NCBI GenBank assembly: GCA_937922945.1
Contig: CAKZUP010000089.1
Span: forward strand, 1-64,000
Reading direction: 5' to 3'
Source: an uncultured Granulosicoccaceae bacterium
GTDB lineage: Bacteria; Pseudomonadota; Gammaproteobacteria; Granulosicoccales; Granulosicoccaceae
Length of the DNA stretch: 64,000 nt
Numbering within the stretch: position 1 is the stretch's first letter; every line of letters starts with the position of its first letter. The position numbers and the translations under genes are program-made. The notes beneath the pieces were generated by a model. It was not told the origin of the DNA, did not search any database, and saw only the letters and a program-made list of their open reading frames with translations. Positions 10,217-18,473 of this stretch are shown in pieces.

Positions 10217-11014
10217 ATGCGAGCCTTGGGTAAATACTTCGTTTCTTACACACTGCCAGTGTTAATTGTGCTGGTGTTGTTTTTCGCGCTGTTTTATTTC
10301 TTTGCAAGTGGTGGTGACAGCAATCTTAAATGGTACGTGGTATCGCCGTTTACCCAACAGGGCGCCTTAAACCTTAAATTTTTATTTGCCGGAACCTGGA
10401 ATACGCTTGCCATGTCTTTTCTGGCTTTGCTTATTTCTATTGTGCTCGGGTTACTTATTGCCATACCGGGGATTGCCAATAATCGACCCCTGCGTGCCAG
10501 TAATTACGCTTACGTGGAAATCGTCCGGTCGATTCCTCTGTTGCCGCTGATACTGTGGGTGTATTACGGGTTACCAGAAATTGCAGGCATTCAGTTTGAT
10601 TACTTCTGGGCGGGCGTTTTTGCACTGGCATTGTCCGATAGTGCGTTCGAGGCTGAGATATTTCGTGCTGGGATTCAGTCGGTTCCGCGCGGGCAATCAG
10701 AGGCGGCAAGCACTGTTGGTTTAAATTATGTTCAAACCATGCGGTACGTCGTGTTACCGCAAGCCATACGTCGCATCCTTCCAGCATTGGGTAATCAATT
10801 TGCGTATATGGTGAAGATGTCGGCGTTGGTTTCAGTCATTGGGTTGCAGGAACTGACCCGCAGAGCGAATGAGCTCATAGTGACCGAATATCGCGCGCTG
10901 GAGATTTATACGGTTCTCATACTCGAGTATTTAATCATCATTCTCATTATCGGCCAGGCCGTGCGTTGGTTAGAGCGTAAAATGAATGCTGATGAGCAGA
11001 GCAGCAAACGCTGA
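10217..11014 (+). CDS. Amino acid ABC transporter permease
   Basis: GTWNTLAMSFLALLISIVLGLLIAIP and ASTVGLNYVQTMRYVVLPQAIRRILPALGNQF (EAA-type loop); alternative TTG start at 10211. Confidence 0.9.
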   Translation: MRALGKYFVSYTLPVLIVLVLFFALFYFFASGGDSNLKWYVVSPFTQQGALNLKFLFAGTWNTLAMSFLALLISIVLGLLIAIPGIANNRPLRASNYAYVEIVRSIPLLPLILWVYYGLPEIAGIQFDYFWAGVFALALSDSAFEAEIFRAGIQSVPRGQSEAASTVGLNYVQTMRYVVLPQAIRRILPALGNQFAYMVKMSALVSVIGLQELTRRANELIVTEYRALEIYTVLILEYLIIILIIGQAVRWLERKMNADEQSSKR

Positions 11015-11142
11015 TATGTGCTGTCAATAAATTACGCGAAATGGCGAGATTACAACATTTTACATTTGCTTCCTTTCGAGTAAAATCCAGTATGCGACAC
11101 TTTGTCGTTCTTTAACCACAATCTGCGTTGCAGAGGATTTTC

Positions 11143-11451
11143 ATGAAACTCATAACTACCATCGCACTACTATTACCCGTTATGGTAATGACCACTGGAT
11201 GTTCAATGTTGCCTGGTAAAAAGGCATCCGATGAGCTGGTTATTACTGAGGCTGAAGCACCTCCACAAATTCAATCGACGTTTCTCGAAGGCGATACCCT
11301 GTGGGAATTTGCCGAGCGCACCACTGGCAGTGGTTTTAACTGGGAGCGCATTAAGGAACTTAACGCTATCGAAGACGAGAAAAAAATCGATGCTGGTCTG
11401 GTTTTACTCGTACCACCTGAGCTGGCATTGGATACCATCAAATCACAGTAG
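11143..11451 (+). CDS. Small lipoprotein with LysM-like domain
   Basis: MKLITTIALLLPVMVMTTGCSM lipobox; FLEGDTLWEFAERTTGSGFNWERIKELNAIEDEKKIDAGLVLLVP. Confidence 0.65.
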   Translation: MKLITTIALLLPVMVMTTGCSMLPGKKASDELVITEAEAPPQIQSTFLEGDTLWEFAERTTGSGFNWERIKELNAIEDEKKIDAGLVLLVPPELALDTIKSQ

Positions 11452-11551
11452 TCGGAAAATCGCAGTAGCTGGTTTGCATCGCATATTGTTATTTTCCGCT
11501 GCGATCTGGTTACTTCTGCGACTTTCTCTATTGCGACTGGCAGGTAAAAAA

Positions 11552-11576
11552 ACTGGCCCATATCCTATGGGTCAGT
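11552..11576 (-). terminator. Hairpin with T-tract only in the minus orientation
   Basis: ACTGGCCCATA-tcc-TATGGGTCAGT (11-bp stem with one G.U), preceded by A7 on the plus strand, i.e. U-tract on minus transcripts. Confidence 0.45.
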
Positions 11577-11777
11577 TGATGTAAACCGAGTGGGCGCTAC
11601 GCTCAATCGTGGCTAATGCAGCTTTAAAGACCTTGCAAAAGAGATCTGTTCGTGATTGACGAACTGGGGTTCATCCCCCTGTAACTATCTGGTAGGCCAA
11701 ATAAAATCAAGTAGTTATGCCTGTTTCCGGCAGGCTTGCCCTCGATTGGACTTTCTAGCCTTATTCACCATTCGCTT

Positions 11778-11786
11778 TGCTATAAT
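11778..11786 (+). promoter_or_regulatory. Candidate extended -10 promoter for iolC
   Basis: TGC-TATAAT (TGn + consensus -10), ~126 nt upstream of the iolC ATG; no clear -35. Confidence 0.45.
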
Positions 11787-11791
11787 TTGCC

Positions 11792-11820
11792 GCTCCTACG
11801 ACGCGGTAGTCGAAAGGAGC
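11792..11820 (+). promoter_or_regulatory. Hairpin at predicted 5' end of the iolC transcript
   Basis: GCTCCT-a-CGAC-gcggta-GTCG-aa-AGGAGC: nested 6+4 bp stem beginning just after the candidate -10. Confidence 0.4.
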
Positions 11821-11911
11821 TTGCTTATTAATTCTCACTGATTTGGTGGGCGAGCCCGCGAAAAAATGTCATCGTGCCGCTTTTGAGCTACCCCGTGGCC
11901 AGAGGTTAACC

Positions 11912-13834
11912 ATGAGTGATTCGTCTTCGGCCTTCGATCTAATCTGTATTGGGCGTGCTGGCGTTGATTTCTATGCTGAGCAAGTCGGCGCTCGACTCGA
12001 AGATGTGGGTAGTTTTGCCAAATACATCGGTGGTTCATCAACCAATATTGCCTGTTGTTCATCGCGAATGGGTTTGAACGCCGCGCTTATTACACGCGTT
12101 GGCAACGAGCACATGGGAGAATTTATTCGCGAGCAGTTGCAGCGCGAAGGCGTCGATACGTCCCACGTGATCACAGATGAGGATCGACTCACAGCCCTGG
12201 TTGTCCTTGGCATCAAAGATCAAGACACCTTTCCGCTCATTTTCTACCGGGAAAATTGCGCCGATATGGCCATCGCCACGGACGATTTTGACGAAGGTTT
12301 TATAGCTCGTTCAAAAGCATTGCTCATAACCGGAACTCACTTCTCAACCGAACAGGTTTACAACACATCACGCCATGCGTTGCAACTGGCGCGCAAGAAC
12401 AAGGTAAGGACGGTGTTGGATATTGATTATCGGCCAGTGCTCTGGGGGCTTACCAATAAAGGCGATGGTGAAACCCGTTTTATCGCGAATGAATCGGTAA
12501 CACAGCACTTACAAAGCATTCTTCCTGAATTTGACCTTATCGTTGGCACAGAAGAAGAAATACACATCGCAGGCGGTAGCACGGACACTCTTCAGGCTTT
12601 GCGCAATATACGTGACATTAGCGATGCGGTGCTGGTACTTAAACGGGGCCCCTATGGTGCAAGCGTTTACGAGGCCGGCATCCCGATCCCGGATGAACTC
12701 GATGGCGGAGTAACGGTTCAGGGTGTAACGGTTGATGTACTTAACGTGCTGGGGGCGGGCGATGCGTTCATTGCCGGTTTTTTGCGTGGATGGATAAATG
12801 AAGAAGGGCATGAACAGGCACTTCGCTACGCTAATGCGTGTGGCGCATTAGTGGTATCCCGTCATGGCTGTACGCCAGCAATGCCAACGCGAGAAGAACT
12901 CGATTATTATCTGGCGAACAGCGCCAGCATCCCCAAACCGGATGAAGATACCGAACTCAATTATCTGCACCGGGTTACAACGCAAGTCAGGCAATGGCCA
13001 GCGCTGCATATTCATGCCTTCGATCATCGTATTCAGCTTGAAGAGATGGCTGCCGAGGCCAATGCGCCAATATCTCGAATTCCTCAATTGAAAGAGCTGC
13101 TGCTTAAATCAACGCAGCAGGTGGTCGATGAGCTTGGATTGCAAAGCTCGGCAGGTTTGTTGTGCGATGGTAAATTTGGCCAAAGTGTACTGAACGCGGT
13201 TACGGGTACGCCCATGTGGATAGCACGCCCGGTGGAGCAACCAAAAGCCATTCCGTTTGAATTCGAAAATGGACAAAGCATCGGTACCATCCTTGAGACC
13301 TGGCCACTGGAGCACATCGTGAAGGCGCTGTTTTTCTATAGCACTGCAGATGCGCCGCAGCTCCAGGATGCGCAGGATGCAAAAATCATTGAGCTTTATG
13401 ATGCTTGCTGTCATAGTCAACACGAGTTGCTGTTAGAGATTATTCCTCCATTTGAAGCGTTATCAGTAGGCGAATCCGTTTTTAACAGCATCACTCATTT
13501 ATTCAGTCAGGGTATTCGTCCAGACTGGTGGAAATTGCCTTGTATGGATGCTGAATGGGTCGAAAAAATAGACGATCTAATTCTGCGTACCACGCCCCAC
13601 TGCAAAGGAGTTGTGGTTCTGGGGCTCGATGCGCCGGCGGCAGAGCTGGCGGAGGGCTTTAAATCATTTCGTAATGCCCGACTAGTACGGGGTTTTGCGG
13701 TTGGTCGAACCATCTTTGGACAACCGGCAAAAGCCTGGCTACGCAATGAAATAGACGACGCACAATTGATTAAAGACGTTGCAGCAAACTATTCCGAAGT
13801 CACTCATAGTTGGCTCAGTGCAATGCAGTCTTAG
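11912..13834 (+). CDS. iolC: 5-dehydro-2-deoxygluconokinase (PfkB family) fused to DUF2090 domain, IolC type
   Basis: IGRAGVDFYAEQVGARLEDVGSFAKYIGGSSTNIA, VLNVLGAGDAFIAGFLRG; C-terminal aldolase-like DUF2090 region LLCDGKFGQSVLNAVTGTPMWIARPVE. Confidence 0.9.
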   Translation: MSDSSSAFDLICIGRAGVDFYAEQVGARLEDVGSFAKYIGGSSTNIACCSSRMGLNAALITRVGNEHMGEFIREQLQREGVDTSHVITDEDRLTALVVLGIKDQDTFPLIFYRENCADMAIATDDFDEGFIARSKALLITGTHFSTEQVYNTSRHALQLARKNKVRTVLDIDYRPVLWGLTNKGDGETRFIANESVTQHLQSILPEFDLIVGTEEEIHIAGGSTDTLQALRNIRDISDAVLVLKRGPYGASVYEAGIPIPDELDGGVTVQGVTVDVLNVLGAGDAFIAGFLRGWINEEGHEQALRYANACGALVVSRHGCTPAMPTREELDYYLANSASIPKPDEDTELNYLHRVTTQVRQWPALHIHAFDHRIQLEEMAAEANAPISRIPQLKELLLKSTQQVVDELGLQSSAGLLCDGKFGQSVLNAVTGTPMWIARPVEQPKAIPFEFENGQSIGTILETWPLEHIVKALFFYSTADAPQLQDAQDAKIIELYDACCHSQHELLLEIIPPFEALSVGESVFNSITHLFSQGIRPDWWKLPCMDAEWVEKIDDLILRTTPHCKGVVVLGLDAPAAELAEGFKSFRNARLVRGFAVGRTIFGQPAKAWLRNEIDDAQLIKDVAANYSEVTHSWLSAMQS

Positions 13835-13898
13835 TTCAATGCAGTCTTAGTGCAATGCAGTCTTAGTGCAATGTAGTCTTAGTGCAATGCAGTCTTAG
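13819..13898 (+). repeat. Five tandem 16-bp copies of the iolC 3' end including its stop codon
   Basis: TGCAATGCAGTCTTAG / TTCAATGCAGTCTTAG / TGCAATGCAGTCTTAG / TGCAATGTAGTCTTAG / TGCAATGCAGTCTTAG, read directly; copy 1 encodes the last codons and TAG of iolC. Confidence 0.97.
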
Positions 13899-13941
13899 TG
13901 AGAGTCTGCGCCAATTACCACCGCTAATAGGTAGATAGGAA

Positions 13942-15429
13942 ATGATCGAAAATCTGATTAACAATCAACGCATCGCTAGCACCAGCGGCCGTGAGCAACC
14001 GGTTTACAACCCGGCGACAGGCGAAACCATTGACTCGTTGGGTTTATCCACCGTAGAGGAAGTTAATGCGGCCATCGATGCGGCGGCAGCAGCGTTTCCG
14101 GCCTGGTCGAATACACCGCCATTGAAACGCGCCTCCGTCATGTTCAAGTTCAATGAGCTTATTGCGCAGAATGCAGATGCACTTGCTCGCGAAATTTCAC
14201 GAGAGCACGGTAAGACCCATGAAGATGCGCTGGGTGAGGTGCAACGTGGCAAGGAAGTCGTTGAGTTTTGTTGCGGTATACCCCAATTGCTCAAAGGCGA
14301 GTTCTCTCGCAACGTGGGTCCAAGTATTGATAGTTATTCCGACAGACAAGCATTGGGCGTTTGTGCGGGAATAACACCGTTTAACTTTCCTGCGATGGTG
14401 CCTTTATGGATGTACCCCGTGGCTATTGCATGCGGAAACACGTTCGTGCTCAAGCCATCGGAGCGTGATCCTTCTGCGGTCATGATGATGGCAGAGCTGT
14501 TTCACCAGGCTGGTTTGCCTGAAGGGGTTCTGAACGTCGTGCATGGCGATAAAACAGCAGTCGATGCCATTCTCGATAACCCGGTTGTTCAGGCGGTTAG
14601 CTTTGTTGGCTCCACCCCGATAGCAGAGTATGTGTATCAACGTGGAACTCAGTCCGGCAAACGGGTGCAGGCACTTGGTGGTGCCAAGAATCATATGATT
14701 GTGATGCCAGATGCTGATCTCGATCAAGCTGTGGATGCACTTATGGGGGCAGGGTTTGGTTCAGCGGGTGAACGATGCATGGCTATATCTGTAGCGGTGC
14801 CGGTAGGTGAAGAAACAGCCGACCGGTTGGTTGAGAAGCTACGGCCTAAAGTTGAAGCGTTAAAAGTAGGGCCTGCAGATCATAGCGACTCGGAAATGGG
14901 ACCGGTTATAACTCGCGACGCGAAAGATCGTATTGTCGGGCTAATCGATGATGGCGTCTCTGCGGGTGCTGAATTGGTTGTAGACGGACGAAACTTAAGC
15001 CTACAAGGTTATGAGAACGGGTACTTTCTCGGTGGTAGTTTGTTCGATCGCGTCACAACCGATATGCGTATCTACAAAGAAGAAATATTCGGGCCGGTAC
15101 TGTCTATTGTTCGTGCGGCTCAATACGATGATGCTGTTGACATGATCAATGCGCATGAATATGGAAATGGCACGGCTATATTCACCCGTGACGGTGATGC
15201 GGCCAGAAGCTTCACCAATGATATTCAGGTTGGTATGGTTGGAGTGAATGTGCCCATTCCGGTGCCTGTTGCGTATCATAGTTTTGGCGGCTGGAAGCGC
15301 TCACTGTTTGGTGATCATTCAATCTACGGACCTGAAGGTGTACATTTTTATACTCGCCTGAAAACCATAACGGCTCGATGGCCCACCGGTATAAAAGAAG
15401 GTTCGGTGTTTGCTTTCCCTACTGAATAG
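13942..15429 (+). CDS. mmsA: CoA-acylating methylmalonate-semialdehyde dehydrogenase (IolA/MmsA type)
   Basis: [82 protein letters not shown]. Confidence 0.92.
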   Translation: MIENLINNQRIASTSGREQPVYNPATGETIDSLGLSTVEEVNAAIDAAAAAFPAWSNTPPLKRASVMFKFNELIAQNADALAREISREHGKTHEDALGEVQRGKEVVEFCCGIPQLLKGEFSRNVGPSIDSYSDRQALGVCAGITPFNFPAMVPLWMYPVAIACGNTFVLKPSERDPSAVMMMAELFHQAGLPEGVLNVVHGDKTAVDAILDNPVVQAVSFVGSTPIAEYVYQRGTQSGKRVQALGGAKNHMIVMPDADLDQAVDALMGAGFGSAGERCMAISVAVPVGEETADRLVEKLRPKVEALKVGPADHSDSEMGPVITRDAKDRIVGLIDDGVSAGAELVVDGRNLSLQGYENGYFLGGSLFDRVTTDMRIYKEEIFGPVLSIVRAAQYDDAVDMINAHEYGNGTAIFTRDGDAARSFTNDIQVGMVGVNVPIPVPVAYHSFGGWKRSLFGDHSIYGPEGVHFYTRLKTITARWPTGIKEGSVFAFPTE

Positions 15430-15455
15430 GCCGATTGGAAAACCCTTGCTCAACG

Positions 15456-15483
15456 CGCCCTGAGTAGCATATTTCTCAGGGCG
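15456..15483 (+). terminator. Putative terminator after mmsA
   Basis: CGCCCTGAG-tagcatattt-CTCAGGGCG, 9-bp perfect stem; T-rich but no immediate T-run. Confidence 0.5.
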
Positions 15484-15654
15484 TCTGCTGCTCTCCACTT
15501 TTTGTTTCGTTTTTTCGCGCTCCATCCTGCTCTCATTACGGTTGCGCTGTGCCGTTTGAATTTGTCATGCTCTGCGAAGACCAACCGTGCAACCGCACCG
15601 TTTACCAGCTATCACTTTAGAGCGCTATAAGTCATCACAACACTACGAACGACA

Positions 15655-16011
15655 CTACAAATAAAGTGTACAGGCAGTTTCGTGAGTGCGCTTATTAGCC
15701 TGATTAAACGAGCGTTTGCGTTCGTCAGGAATGTCGTAAAAGCTTCGGTTGTACTCGATGCGCACCATCTCCGGTGTAATGCCAATGTCTTTTATATGTT
15801 CGTCGCTGAGTAGTTCCATTTCGCGCCGTTCTCGCCAAACCGTGTTCATTACGGGTATGTTTATCAATAGTTCAATGAATGCGATGAACAAGTTGCTCAG
15901 CAAACCTGAAACGGTTCGTGGGTTGGATAACTTTCTGATTGCCTGAATATGCGACAGTGTTCGTGGGAATCTTATACCCATTTGCATCATCCTCTTTATT
16001 GCGGTAAACAT
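15655..16011 (-). CDS. DUF1127-containing protein
   Basis: ERREMELLSDEHIKDIGITPEMVRIEYNRSF matches the DUF1127 pattern (LSDxxLxDIGLTR). Confidence 0.65.
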   Translation of the reverse strand: MFTAIKRMMQMGIRFPRTLSHIQAIRKLSNPRTVSGLLSNLFIAFIELLINIPVMNTVWRERREMELLSDEHIKDIGITPEMVRIEYNRSFYDIPDERKRSFNQANKRTHETACTLYL

Positions 16012-16320
16012 ACTTGAATCAAGTGTTGATGAATTTGATGAATAGGTGAAACGATTTAATGTGATTTCAACTATCACCGAATTTGATAATCCTGTTCGCG
16101 TTTTATGTTTTCTTTTTCGCTTGAAGCGGTGTACATTAATTGTGGGTTGCGCATGTCTCGTTCACACTTTGCCATGCGGTTGATTTTTTTAACCGTGCGT
16201 CGTTTAGGTCGCTTTGGCCGTTTACGTCTATTTAGCGGTTCATGTTTAATTAAAACTTGCTTAGTCGAATAATTTAAATTTTCTAAACTCGCTTTACTCG
16301 TTAATACGTTGGGTAGCACC

Positions 16321-17178
16321 ATGCATAGAAATCTCGATCTGGTTTCGCTGCGAACCTTAATTGCAGTGGCAGAAACAGGTGGTATGACCAGAGCCGCAAA
16401 CCTTTTGCACATGACACAGTCGGCTGTGAGCATGCAAATGAAAAGGTTGGAAGAACAACTATCGGTTCAACTGCTTCGCCGTGATGGCAGGAAGGTGGTT
16501 GCCACGATTGAAGGCGACCGGCTCATTTCCTATGCACGACGCTTGCTGGATATAAACAATGAAGCGGTCCGCAGTTTAAGCGAGTCTTTGTACGACGCCA
16601 GTATTACGTGCGGTGTTTCAGATGATATTGTTCATCCCTTTATGCCACAGATCCTTGGCGGCTTAAGAGATACTTATCCGCGTCTGGGTTTAAATATTGA
16701 ATTGGATTTCAGTTACTTTCTGCGTCGCGGGCTGAAAAACGGTGTCTATGATGTCATTCTTACCACGGAGTTGTCGCCGGCAGAAGGTGGTGAAGCTTTG
16801 GTGAAGCGACCACTGGTATGGATGACTAAAACGGGTGGTGTGTGTTGGAAGCGTCGCCCGTTACCGGTCGCGTTATCACATAACTGCATGTTCAGAAAAC
16901 CGGCCATTGAAGCATTGGACAAAGCCAATATCGCATGGATAGATGTTACTCAAAGCATGAACGATACATCCGCATTGGTTAGCTCTGCAGCCGACATTGG
17001 TGTAAGAGCAGAGATGGAGGGGAGTAGTTACCACGTTCTAGAAGAAATTGGGCATAACGATGAACTACCCGAACTGCCCGCATACAGCGTGGTCATGTAT
17101 TTTTCGCCTGGCCTGAATCGGGAAATTGCTGATGAGTTCGCAAACGTCGCTCGCCGCGTTTTCAGTAGCGATTGGTAG
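16321..17178 (+). CDS. LysR family transcriptional regulator
   Basis: LDLVSLRTLIAVAETGGMTRAANLLHMTQSAVSMQMKRLEEQLSVQLLRRDGRKV. Confidence 0.92.
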   Translation: MHRNLDLVSLRTLIAVAETGGMTRAANLLHMTQSAVSMQMKRLEEQLSVQLLRRDGRKVVATIEGDRLISYARRLLDINNEAVRSLSESLYDASITCGVSDDIVHPFMPQILGGLRDTYPRLGLNIELDFSYFLRRGLKNGVYDVILTTELSPAEGGEALVKRPLVWMTKTGGVCWKRRPLPVALSHNCMFRKPAIEALDKANIAWIDVTQSMNDTSALVSSAADIGVRAEMEGSSYHVLEEIGHNDELPELPAYSVVMYFSPGLNREIADEFANVARRVFSSDW

Positions 17179-17219
17179 CCTGCAGTTTTTATAATCTGAA
17201 GTTGTATAGCAACCTCTTC

Positions 17220-17918
17220 CTATGATGAATGCAACGCAAATTGCAATGCTGCTTTTGCATGAAGCTCAGTTGTATCGAACGCCTTTACAGGCACGTCGTT
17301 GGCGGATAACAGTAAGCCAACTTCGGTGCAACCGAAGATAACGCCATCAGCGCCGTCGTTTACGGCATCTTGAACAATTCTCTGATATTGCTGCCGAGAT
17401 TTTGTTTCGATAATACCTTGGCAGAGTTCATTGTAAATAATGTTATGTACTACAGTGCGGTCGCCTTCATTTGGCACCAAGACATTAATTCCGTGTTTAT
17501 TGTGCAGATGACCTTTATAAAAATCCTGCTCCATTGTGTAGCGTGTGGCTAGCAGTAACGGTTTTTGTATTTTGGCTTCTTTAATTGCCGTGGCTGTTGC
17601 ATCAGCGATATGGATAAGCGGAATATCGACAGAGGCTGCAACCGCGTCTGCCATTTTATGCATGGTGTTCGTGCATATGATGATGCACTGAGCGCCACCG
17701 AGCTGTAATCGATTAGCGGCGTCTACCATTGCGCTGGTCGCTGCGGTCCAATCGTTGTTTGCCTGCATGGCTTCAATTTCGGCAAAATCGAATGACCAAA
17801 GCAGTAGCTGCGCTGAATGTAATCCGCCGCATTGCTCGCGGGTTAGGCGGTTGAGCAATTGGTAGTACACCACGGTACTCTCCCAGCTCATTCCACCAAT
17901 AAGTCCAATGGTTTTCAT
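17220..17918 (-). CDS. Aspartate/glutamate racemase family protein
   Basis: MKTIGLIGGMSWESTVVYYQLLNRL, CIIICTNTMHKMADAV, GADGVIFGCTEVGLLL. Confidence 0.9.
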   Translation of the reverse strand: MKTIGLIGGMSWESTVVYYQLLNRLTREQCGGLHSAQLLLWSFDFAEIEAMQANNDWTAATSAMVDAANRLQLGGAQCIIICTNTMHKMADAVAASVDIPLIHIADATATAIKEAKIQKPLLLATRYTMEQDFYKGHLHNKHGINVLVPNEGDRTVVHNIIYNELCQGIIETKSRQQYQRIVQDAVNDGADGVIFGCTEVGLLLSANDVPVKAFDTTELHAKAALQFALHSS

Positions 17919-17932
17919 GCGGAAACTATAGC

Positions 17933-17957
17933 AAAAAAAAAGGCCGCCTAAGCGACC
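17933..17957 (-). terminator. Rho-independent terminator on minus strand
   Basis: Minus-strand reading: GGTCGC-TTAG-GCGGCC followed by T9; lies downstream of the small minus-strand ORF at 18041-18172. Confidence 0.7.
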
Positions 17958-18040
17958 TTGATCAGTAATGTGTTCCGCGGAGCAGTAATGAGAATGTCTG
18001 AATGTTTAGGGACTTTCTACGCCGCCACTATTGTGAAATA

Positions 18041-18172
18041 TTAATCTTCAATTTTTGTTGCTTTGCCTGCATTTTGTAACTTGGGCTTCACTTTGTCATG
18101 GTACATCTGTTTTACCATGTCCCAGTTTCTACCTACCCACCAACCGATGCCTAACCAAATAATAAACGACAT
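18041..18172 (-). CDS. Small (43 aa) putative single-pass membrane protein
   Basis: MSFIIWLGIGWWVGRNWDMVKQMYHDKVKPKLQNAGKATKIED, with a strong terminator downstream. Confidence 0.45.
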   Translation of the reverse strand: MSFIIWLGIGWWVGRNWDMVKQMYHDKVKPKLQNAGKATKIED

Positions 18173-18313
18173 AATATGCCCTCCGAAAGTTTTAATGTGC
18201 TTGCGCACGCTAGATGAATCTGTCGCGCACAACGAAATCTGTGAAAAGAAATTGGATCTATATACAAACCAGTAAATTACTGCCATTGGTCGTATCTACT
18301 AGCCCGTTAGTTA

Positions 18314-18330
18314 ACACGTCATTGACGTGT
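18314..18330. promoter_or_regulatory. 17-bp palindrome, candidate operator
   Basis: ACACGTCA-t-TGACGTGT, perfect 8-bp arms, upstream of the small minus-strand ORF. Confidence 0.4.
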
Positions 18331-18390
18331 AACCAACTTTGGCCTTAACCAAGGAACAATAGGGGCGAAAACTTACTTTTCAACAGGTTA

Positions 18391-18416
18391 CCAGCGCTTG
18401 CGCTGGCTGCGCAAGC
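18391..18416 (-). terminator. Two overlapping alternative hairpins downstream of the ETF-QO gene
   Basis: CCAGCGC-tt-GCGCTGG (18391-18406) and GCTTGCGC-tggct-GCGCAAGC (18396-18416) share the GCGC-rich strand. Confidence 0.45.
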
Positions 18417-18473
18417 GTAGTAATGCGGGGATCCTGCAAATAAGCGTTAACTCTTACAGACGGTAACGTTTGC

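Noticed and set aside
11971-13746. Many long antisense/alternative-frame ORFs inside iolC and other strong CDSs
   Set aside because: Shadow ORFs: composition is Ser/Arg/His-rich and no family motifs are seen, while the sense frame is unambiguous.
16074-16433. 119-aa minus ORF with basic tail (RRKRPKRPKRRTVKKINRMAKCERDMRNPQ)
   Set aside because: Overlaps the 5' end of a clear LysR gene on the opposite strand and has no credible start before the basic segment; only low-complexity signal.
4881-17918. Two Asp/Glu racemase-family genes as a duplicated segment
   Set aside because: Proteins differ in length and motifs and their neighbours differ; no evidence of segmental duplication.
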